From Cyanophora paradoxa (Eukaryota; Glaucocystophyceae; Cyanophorales; Cyanophoraceae), in assembly GCA_004431415.1 (NCBI GenBank), contig QPMI01000089.1, positions 310,001-374,000 of the forward strand: 64,000 nucleotides of DNA, written 5' to 3'. A program made the position numbers and the translations under genes. Below are positions 10,486 to 19,437 of this stretch, one piece after another. The notes under the pieces were generated by a model. That model ran no database searches. It was not told the origin of the DNA and was given only the letters and a program-made list of their open reading frames with translations. Position 1 is the first letter of the stretch. Every line of letters begins with the position of its first letter.

Positions 10486-11145
10486 CAGTGCTGTCATTAT
10501 AATGTACGTTTTTAATTAATGGCATTATTTAATGTCCATTAAGTACATTAATTATAAACCGGCGTAAATAATGGACATTATTTAATGTGGGGGGTTATTT
10601 TTGGCGCGACGTTTACCAGCGAATCAAGAGCGTAGAAGTTGATCTCTGACCTTCTAACAGCTTAACAGAGCCGTCGGAACGCTTTAAATCACTTTCGGAG
10701 CGGTTCTGGCTGCCTTAGGAGAGGTCGACGTGTTGGAGGGGGGGTACATCGACCCCATCCCTTGGGCGTGGCGGAGCTGAAGGGGGGCGCACAATCAATG
10801 CTCAAACGTTCTATATAAGCCGATAAACACTTCCTCGACACTTAGGAAGGCTTTACGAGCTTCGGAAGGCTTAGTTGAGGTGCTGGATGAGTCTCAGTGA
10901 GGCCTTCCTGGGGCTCCAGGCCATCTCCAGCCTTCCAGGAGGGTCATAGACTATACTCAGGATGACTTCTAGATACATTAGACATGCTTTTGAGACGTTT
11001 AGATAGTGTTCGCAGCACCAAAGACGAGCGGAATGTGCGTTTAAACGTAATTAATGTGTATTTAATATAATAATGCATTATAATACATTATAATGCCTCA
11101 TTAAATAATGCCCGACCTCCCGTGTCCATTATAATGACAGCACTG
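10486..11145. mobile_element. Non-autonomous hAT-type element (MITE), 660 bp
   Basis: The ends are perfect 19-bp inverted repeats, cagtgctgtcattataatg at 10486-10504 and its complement at 11127-11145. An 8-bp direct duplication, gcggactc, flanks the element at 10478-10485 and 11146-11153. An 8-bp target duplication with a CAGTG terminus is characteristic of the hAT superfamily. Subterminal copies of cattatttaatg occur near both ends in mirrored orientation, like transposase-binding sites. There is no transposase ORF, so mobilisation would need an autonomous partner elsewhere. The interior is unrelated AT-richer sequence. Confidence 0.9.
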
Positions 11146-11208
11146 GCGGACTCCCGCCGTCCCGGAGTCCGAGTCTGTCCGACTCGGCGACGACTCAGCG
11201 ACGACTCC

Positions 11209-11333
11209 GACGAGTCGGCGACGACTCGGCGACGAGTCGCAGACTCGGCGACGAGTCCGCGGGACAGTCTTAACTTTTGAAGCTTGATCTCGGACGAGTC
11301 TGCGACTCGTCGCCGAGTCGTCGCCGACTCGTC
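11209..11333. repeat. 39-bp perfect inverted repeat (hairpin) in short-repeat DNA
   Basis: Arms 11209-11247 and 11295-11333 are exact reverse complements around a 47-bp loop. Both are built from variants of cgacgagtcggcgac, which also continues to about 11380. The transcript would fold into a long stable stem. I see no ORF or terminal repeats to call it a transposon. Confidence 0.75.
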
Positions 11334-12327
11334 AGCGAGTCGACGGCGACTCGTCGGCGAGTCGACGGCGACTCGATCGTCGGTCGGCCGTCCGACAGTC
11401 GCCGGCCTGACCCATGGCCAGTGGCCAGTGGCCACTGGCCACCGGTGGGCCGGCGGCCCGGCGCCGGCGGTGGGCCGGTGGCACGTGCACCGGACTGTTC
11501 ACCCCCCGAAATTCGGAAATTTCATAAGTTCGGCCGTGCAAGTCTGGGTCTCCGAAGACTCCGGACTCCGGAGTCCGGACTCCGGATCCGATCCGGACCG
11601 AAAAGCCTGCGAAAGGGTATATATATATAGTATGCGCATGTTCGCGTTCGGGCCAACTTCGGGCCAACTTCGGCCCGAGTGGGCCGAGTCGGGGCGGCGC
11701 CGGCCATGCAATTGCAACTTTCCCGAACAGGATTCGAATTCCGAATGTGGGATTGCTCTTTTAGCCGTGGTTTTAAATTGCCGGAAATTGCCGAGAGGCT
11801 GAATTCGGCGATTCTTGACAACGGCAATGTTGCTGCAGCTGGGGGTAAGGAGTTTCTTACGTCGCCATGGAGCGAACGTCTGGAATCGGCAATTTATCGC
11901 CACGGCAATTCCGGTTTTGGGAGAATTCGGCAATTCAATGATTTTACTACGCGGCAATTTTACGCCTCCTACTGAACACTGTCGTTACTCCCCAAGTTGG
12001 CCCCCCAGAGACTCTAGAACTTCGGAAATCAGCTGCAGCGCCGCGGCGGCACCTGCAGACTCAGTGACTGCAGTGCCGGCACTGTCACGCCACTGTGCCG
12101 CACGCGCAGTGCAGGCTGTGCAGCATGCAGCCTGCATGCATATATGCGCATGCGCAGAACTGCGCACTGCGGCATGCCGCAGTGCGGGTGACGGTGATCA
12201 TGAACAATCCCGGAGTCCGACGGTCCACACAGCCTGCAGACTCCAGAGTCCAGACATGTATACGTACACCAGCGCTAGAGACGGCGGCTACCGGAAAGCA
12301 GCTGAAGCAGCAGCAGGCCAGCCTGGC
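11334..12327. other. Intergenic region with short palindromes
   Basis: No coding exon is supported. Notable are tandem TGGCCAGTGGCCAC-type palindromes near 11405-11470 and a dense cluster of TGCAG, GCATGC and TGCGCA palindromes near 12050-12190. Confidence 0.5.
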
Positions 12328-15300
12328 ATGCGCAGCAGTTTCATGGCGCGTTTCCAGATGCATGTGCCGGCGCTTTGCGTCGCTCTCGCATTCGTTACGA
12401 CCGCCGCGGCTATCGGGAGCTTCGGCGTTTCGCCCGGCGGCTACATCGCCACGTCGAACGTGACGAGTTTCGGTGTCGAAAGTTACATGGAGAACGAGAG
12501 CGAGGGGCTAATAGCTGCCTGGTACGATCTAGGCCACGAGCGATCCAAATCCGCATGTATCTAGGCCTAGCTATAGGCCTAGGCCGCATGCGCATGCCTT
12601 ATATTAAGCTTGTTCGACCTCGCCGCCGCGCGCGATATCGATCGCCCGCGGCCGCAGGACGATCACAGCAGCAACCGCGGGGGACCGCGTCCAGCTCGCG
12701 TTCTCCGAGGTTAAATCTCATTCATCGGTTTACACAGGAGACTTTATCCGGGTATAATATAAGCATTGCAGACTACGCACGTGCCTATAGCTAGCTGATC
12801 GTGTCACAGGTGATAGACATCGGTTCTTCGCCGCCCGTGCTCCTAGCCGCATCGGTGGACCGCAATTCCGTGCTGCCGGTGACGTTCACGAGCACGTCCG
12901 ACACGCTCCTTGTGCTGGGATCGCTTCCCCAACTAGGCAGGACCGTCCACTTTACCGCAACTTACAAGAGCGTTCCATCGACTGGTAAGTTATCATAGTA
13001 CATCTTTAAATTTAATTTATCGATCTGCATGTGAATTCATGATCAGCGCTAACACTCACAGCAGAAACGGCTAGCAGTGCCGCGGACTTGTCTCTCATCT
13101 CGAAGAACTCTTCACTTTACTATAACGTCCCCGCGAGGTTCGACTCCTCGACGGTCTTCGTCTCTTCTGGCGCAAACACGACAATTAGCCAGCCCCTCTA
13201 TGAGGATTTCTACCTGCGCTTGTGGTCCGCCCCAACTCCATGAATATTAATCTAAGACGGCCTCGAACTCGTAAACAATCATAATCAGCTCATAAAAAGT
13301 TTTATTTATATACATTTTGTTTTTTGAGAGACTACGGTGGGGCGAACCCCCCGTAGGTAGTGATATTAAAGACAACAAAGCAATCACAAATCAAAGATAC
13401 AGTAAACTAGCACAAAATATATACAGAATCAAGAGGGATCACGAGAAAGGACACGATCAGAAGAACGCAAAAGATAAGGAGAACGAGCACGAGGAGAAGG
13501 AGTAGAAGAGCTCAAGGGCGTCGATGCAGAAGTACTAGTCACACTAGAACGACGAGGAGCACGGGGACGCAGCAAATAAGGAGAACGAGCACGAGGAACT
13601 ACAGTCGAAGACGAAGATCTAGACGAAGACGACAAGACAGAGCTAACAGCAGAACTAGAAGACGTAGTCGCAGGAGGCAAAGGCGGTAGAACAGTAGGAG
13701 AGGCGAAACGTAGGACACCACTAGAGGGGAAAGTCGAAGCTGGCGGAGTGTCTAAACGGAATCGAGATTGTAGAGTTGGTAAAACAATGGACGGCTGAAG
13801 ACTAATCTGAGGAACTGGGGACGACACGAGGAAAGGGGCAGAGCTCGGGTGCAGACTCGGAATCGGCAGTATAAGAGGAGGGGCGAAACGCAAGCCAGTA
13901 GTGACAGGGAAGGCAGACGATGGGGCTGAACCAGGCGGGAGAGGCAAATATAGCGAAGTAGAAGAGAGAGAAGGGTACACACGAGGAACGTCACCATACA
14001 CAAAATACTCGCTGCCAAAAACTATACGGTCTGACGGTCGCTGAAGATAAAGAGGCGGAACTGCCTGAGGGCTAACAGTGAGAGATGGCTTATTTATATA
14101 CATATATATAGTTAAGTTCCAAAAAGCTATCATATATAATGAGGTTCCAAGTCCAGCCCTTACTCGCACGCTGAATAATATTAATCTTTGTTCATGTGCT
14201 ACGTATTCTGAACTTCGGAACAGGCACGTGAAAGTGGCGCCGTCCTCGGGCTGCGATGATAAGAACGGGAGCCTACTTTCCCTATCAATTCAAGATCTCA
14301 AAACTGACTTCAATGATTACGTTAACGTAAGCAATGCATAATCAGGCACTGTCTCTGCTCTGAGTTCCATTGTGTTGCATTTGCAATTGTGCAGGTCATC
14401 GAGTTGAATCCAGCGGCTAGGCGGACGCGGGACACAGTGCTGGAGCAGTTAATGGCAAGGAAAGCCGTCTCGAAGCTCGGAGCGGTCAGCGGCAATAGAA
14501 CCAACTCGTACACAACGGCTGTTGGTAGCGAGATGATAGTTGTCTTCGTTGCGGATTGCTGCAACGGACCTACCTCCAGCAGCAAACCCAACGAGCCGCC
14601 GTTCACTGGCATGAACGCAACCGCTACAGTTGGCGCGTAACTATATAAGCCTTTACCTTAAAAATATGTATACGGAAGCCTTGCAATTGCAATTGGCGCG
14701 CACTTAAAGCTTGCGATCTAGAAATATGTATACGTAATGCTTCACTATATATATATGCAACGATTTATGCTGACACTGGCGCCTCAGCCTTCTGCGTCCC
14801 CTCTGCGACACCGACCCCAAGGTGCAGAAAATATATATACAATTAATTATACTCTGCGCTGCTTTCGCGCTTGATCGCTTTCGGACGTCAATGCAGCCCC
14901 ACGCCCTCGTACTCGCCATCCCCCAGGCAAATTCGAGTTCTTTTTACATGATTAGCCCTGGGGCCCTCGCACAAATCTTATTGATTTATACGAGTGCCCC
15001 AGCGCTAGTCCTTCGCCCAGCCCCTCTCCGTCACCCGTCGGAGGCCCCACTCCCTCGCCCAGCCCGTCTACGGTGACGTCACTCGATCCCATCGGGGGCG
15101 CCACTCCCTCTCTGAGCCCGTCTCCGTCACCCGTCGGCGGCGCCGGCGGTCTATCGACCGGCGTGTCCCCTATAGCCTCTCCGCCTCTGGTTTGACCTTC
15201 GAACTCTTCTCTCTAGCCATGGAAACTTGACACTGACACTAAGCTTGCTTCCGGGCCCGCAGAAATCCCTTGAGCCTGGCTCGACCGCTATTATCACCCT

Positions 15301-16663
15301 CCTCATGAACGGTATAGCGGTCCGCATGTCATGATCATCGCACGCGCGCACATCGCAGAATTTATATATGACCGTGATACCTCTCGATATCGATGGCCAG
15401 ATCAACGTCACCGCTTCTCAGTTTGTGAAGGAGACGGTGCTTGCTTTCCGATCGCCAGCTTGCGTGCTTCCTTGCAATTGCACACGCATCACAATATATA
15501 TAATTAGCCGCTGAACCCGAATTCGCGATCGCTGACAAACGCAACTTTAAATTCCACAGGAGAAATCAGGCACCGTCATCTACAAGCTCGCCATTACGAA
15601 CCCCGCTGCAGTTGTTTCCGTACCTGATGTGAGCCGATGAGTGCAAAACTCACTGAGTAGCGCGCCAGAATATAATTAATGTTTTTGAGAATGCTTATCG
15701 CCACGTGCACTCCAGACTGGGTCGTCTGACTTCTTCGCCATCCCTGTCCTCAATCTACTCCAGGTACAATCCGGCGACCTTATGCTTCTCCAATTTATGA
15801 TTTTATATATATCTCTTGCAATTGAATATGCTTTTCGTTTGTATGCTGCTGATTTCAAATTTTCGCACTCTAATTTGCAGGCTGGCCAACTGATCGCGGT
15901 CTACGTTACCGACGACTCCGGCAACAAGATTCGGGCCTCGGAAGAGAGCGTCGAAGGAAATGGGATCAACATTGTCGTCAAGTTCAGTACGTGATCTATT
16001 AATATTACAGCAAAGAACGCTTGAACTTGTGAACGCAAAACACATGTCTTAATCTTCGTGTTTCCGAGCAGAGCCGCCAAAGATGCCGGTTGCTCGCAAT
16101 CGCCGCCACCTCCTTTTCACAGTCAACACCCTGGTTTGAACATTGAATGCACTGGCGCTTTAATTTGGTTATAAAATCTTAAGACTGATGTCGTTGATTC
16201 GAATGCAGTACAATATTCGCATTGAACCTGCTGCTGGCGCTTCTCAGCAAGATCAATTCGCTCCGATTGTTTTTGCGAATGTGCGCTCCCAAACTCGAAA
16301 TCGGCTCGGATTTAAATGGCGGCATCTCATATATAGCTTCGATCGCGAGCATGTCGGCTATTCAAGCCAGCTGTTTACATTCTATCCGGCAGGGGATTCG
16401 ATGGACCGCCACTGCAGCTGGCTCTGGATCCAGCGCTGGCACCCAAGGCCAGGCATCGATCCCGTACTGGCCGAGTGCTGCTACCCCGTCGCACCCGTCC
16501 GCGGTTTCGGTGATTCCGCAGCCTCATTTTCGCACTATTTAATCGTTATGATTTTGATGAGACCAAGTTCGAGCTCTTCTCTGATCCGATGATCGCGCTG
16601 CAGATCGTTGGGCTCGTTTTCAGCGCCGTTATCAGTGTCGTCAGTATACGTATGCACTGGTGA
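12328..16663 (+). CDS. Secreted CUB-like, SPSP-linker, C-terminally membrane-anchored protein
   Basis: Eighteen exons keep frame and give 623 residues: 12328-12521, 12658-12709, 12810-12984, 13065-13224, 14224-14326, 14395-14632, 14788-14821, 14897-14926, 15003-15189, 15263-15319, 15359-15436, 15560-15628, 15716-15763, 15881-15986, 16072-16133, 16209-16280, 16393-16503 and 16568-16663. A signal peptide (ALCVALAFVTTAAAIG) leads into a CUB-like domain: AAWTITAATAGDRVQLAFSE, later VTFTSTSDTLLVLG and FTATYKSV. A Ser/Pro linker (PTPTPS, SPSPSPSPSPVGG) separates it from an Ig-like region (TVIPLDIDGQINVTAS, LIAVYVTDDSGN). The tail IVGLVFSAVISVVS is a membrane segment or lipid-anchor signal. N-glycosylation sites are frequent. 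Two introns need GC donors (14633, 14927). If the first is not spliced, the protein ends at 14640. The fourth intron holds a retro-insertion. Confidence 0.72.
13316..14089 (-). mobile_element. 5'-truncated retro-insertion (LINE-like) in an intron
   Basis: A 14-bp direct duplication, ttatttatatacat, flanks the segment at 13302-13315 and 14090-14103. On the minus strand the insert ends in ctctcaaaaaacaaa, an A-rich 3' end. Just before it, at 13332-13356, is a hairpin: ctacgg/ccgtag with an inner gggg-ttcg-cccc. An open frame runs through most of it on the minus strand to a stop at 13429, encoding Ser/Pro-rich sequence with a repeated RARSPYLLR. Its codon use differs from the neighbouring genes. 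Variable-length duplications with an A-rich tail mark target-primed reverse transcription. I see no reverse transcriptase, so it may be the 3' end of a LINE or a retrocopied gene. Confidence 0.75.
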
Positions 16664-18340
16664 ATCGGGGTGGAGTTGTTATGGGTGGATCCGGATCCGG
16701 AACAGGCAGCGGAACGCGCCCAGCTTTACATGCACAGCATGAGAACCAAGAATATTCTGCAGGCGGTTCTCACGAGAACCGTACCAAGAATATTCTGCAG
16801 TAGAGAACCGATTCTTATGGCGGTTCTCACGAAACGCTCATTAGAGAATCGAGCTGCAGCTGTGTACCAGTTTACGTATACGTAGCTAGCGCTAGGCGAT
16901 CGTTAACTTCCGAATGTTACCCACCCTGCAGCTGGCCTAAAGCTTGTTGCGTATTTATACGTATACGCATACAGCAGCTGCAGCTGCTCGGGGGGGCCGG
17001 GGGAGCCAGATGGCATGCGCATGGGGTGGAATTCGAACGCCGCGATGATCGACGTCCGGCCCCACGGGCCACTAGTGGCTGCGTGGCCGCAAAGTTGAGG
17101 ACGGGCTTGTCGTCGAAACGGCGCAGGGCGCCTTCTCGCAGTAGAACTACGCCATAAATATATATGATGCCATGCAAGCCCAACCGAAATCGTAAGCTTA
17201 GCGGACCGCATGCGCAGCAATCACGGCATATGAAATTTAAAAGCCTTCGAATTCCGAAATTCGGACTGCGCGAAATTAAATTTTCGATAACTTGAAAAGG
17301 GAAACTTAGTTACTTGCAATAAGGTGCTCACTGCGTGCTGTATTTAATTGGGGAAGGACCCCCTTCCCCTTCCCCCACTTAGGGGTGTTCGGGTGCGCGT
17401 GCCCACCCTAGGCCAAAATGAAATGTCCCGACCTCCCACTGGGCCAAAACCCGGGTTTTCTCGCCGGATCCTAGCAAGGCATGTCCCTAGGAGTCCGAAA
17501 ACGTGTGCCGGAAGTTCTGGGTCCTATCCGGTGAACCAGGAATGGGCAATAACACGTTTTCAAAAACTGCACCCTAGCGCCTCACCAGATGGCGGTATAT
17601 CTGCCTGATCAAGTGCGCCTGAATGCGCCTGATACGCCCGATGATTCATGTCATACATGCCGAGAGCGGAGGGGCACAGGGTGGCCCGCTAGGCCGCCTC
17701 AAGTACCTGTTGTACCGAGCGCCGAAAAAAATCGCTCCTGCGAGTTGGATTTTTTCGAGACTCGAGCAGGGGGGGAAGGGAGCCAATGGCTGGGTACGAG
17801 CGCACGATTTAGCCAGCAAGCTAGCCGACAGGCTGGCTAGCTGGGCAACTAGCTGAGCTCCGGCTGTCGGCTTGCTGCAGCTGGACTTCATGATCAGCCG
17901 CGCGAAGTTCAGCGCGTGGCGTCCGTCGACCGCGCTCGCCCGGGCCGGGCCGCTCGAGCCTCACTCCTCGCTCGTGCGCTCGCCGCGCGCGGCGCTGCCG
18001 TCGGCGCTGCCACGCTCCACGCTCCGCCGATTCCGGCCGCACCAGGTACGAACCCGTCCTCCTCCGCCGCGCGCGCCGCCCTCTCACTTCCCGCGACCGC
18101 GGCCGTCGCCCCCGAGACGCAGCAGCGAACGTCGCAGCTGCAGCTGGGCATCAAACTCGCATCTGTTCCTTCGGTGCGCATGCTGCACAGCTGTGTTCGT
18201 CGCTCCCTCGAGCTCTGCCGCGGGGGGAAGGTCTGCCGCTAGCGCTGCGCCTAGCCTCCCGGGTCCGCCCGCGCCGACGCCGGCCAACGCCGGCGCGGCG
18301 GCGCGGCCGCCGGGATCCTCCCGCTCCTCGGGGGCGGAGG
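16664..18340. other. Intergenic region
   Basis: No gene is supported. Near 16743-16850 two copies of accaagaatattctgcag and of ggcggttctcacga alternate. Open frames at 17589-17891 and 17909-18242 are low-complexity and lack splice-linked partners. Confidence 0.5.
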
Positions 18341-18344
18341 CGTA

Positions 18345-18725
18345 GCGGGCGGCGGCGCGGCTCGCCGGGCAGGGCGGAGGCGCGGCGGGCGGCGGCGCCG
18401 GCGCGGCTCGCCGGCCAGGGCGGAGGCGCGGCGGGCGGTGGCGCCGGCGCGGCGCGCCGGCCAGGGCGGAGGCGCGGCGGGCGGCGGCGCCGGTGCGGCT
18501 CGCCGGGCGGGACGGAGGCGCAGCGGGCGGCGGCGCCGGCGCGGCTCGCCGGGCGGGGCGGAGGCGCGGCGTGCGGTGGCGCAGCTCGCCGGGCGGGGCG
18601 GGAGGCGCTGCGGGCGGCGGAGCGGCTCGACGGGCGCGTCTCGACGGTCAGGGCGGAGGCGCGTTCGGGGGCGGCGCGGCTCGCAGGGCGGGGCGCCGCG
18701 GCGGAGGCGCGGCGGGCGGCGGCGC
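18345..18725. repeat. 46-bp GC-rich minisatellite
   Basis: About six to eight imperfect copies of a 46-bp unit beginning gcgggcggcggcgccggcgc and containing ctcgccggccagggcggagg. Copies differ by single bases and small deletions; the last ones are degenerate. Open on several frames, which gives long artificial Gly/Arg/Ala ORFs. Confidence 0.85.
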
Positions 18726-19437
18726 TTCTCAAGATCTAGCTATAGTCCTCCGCTGAGCTAGATCTCGTCCTCCCCCACCCCTCCCCCTCCTCCCCCATGA
18801 TCGAGCTGCTATCAGAGTCCACACTAAATATATCTCGGCTCAAAGATAATGTGATCATGACCAGCCGCAGGGGTTAATAACTTTCCTGCTCAACCTTTAA
18901 GAGGTCCTTCCCCTTCAACAGGGGCAGTGCAACTGCAGTGTCCCTGTTCCGTTCATTATACAATCGCAATTTGCAAAGTTGAATTGTTGATACAATACTA
19001 AATATGATACGTATACTCTACTGCAATTAACATTGTTGCTGGCACTGTGGTCGGACAACGACATCGATATCGATGCGCGTCACTGCAGCTGAGTCATGAT
19101 CGATATCCGATGATCACCGATCGCGAATATTAATCAGTGAAAAGGAAATCAAAGTATTCGAACTCCGGATCCTTTGGGCTATCGCCAAGCGGCTACTCCG
19201 GTCCAGCCGAACCGCTGGAAACAGCGGCGCGTGGGGAGGAGGGCGACCCCCTACCTGCCTGGCCATGGCCGGACCTATCCGAGCAAAATAAAATAATGCC
19301 AGCCTACTGCGCTGTTACTGATGAACGCATATGCATGTGCATTCCTATGGCCATGGCCAGCTGCAGACCTGCGCCCAGCTCCGAGGGCCAGGCTCCAATG
19401 CCTAGGCCCGAGCCTCGCCGGATCCGAGGGCTCGTGA
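18726..19437. other. Intergenic region with one copy of a dispersed repeat
   Basis: No gene. 19201-19289 is about 85% identical to 19711-19799 in the last intron of the ABC transporter gene; both carry cgctggaaacagcggcgcg and ggacctatccgagcaaaat. The stretch also has CATATG, GATATC and TGATCA palindromes. Confidence 0.6.

Noticed and set aside
13429..14169. Minus-strand ORF as an independent host gene
   Set aside because: It is almost entirely inside the target-duplication-flanked insertion, so it is treated as mobile-element sequence.
18438..18761. Plus-strand ORF over the minisatellite
   Set aside because: Its sequence is a direct translation of the 46-bp repeat and has no other coding evidence.
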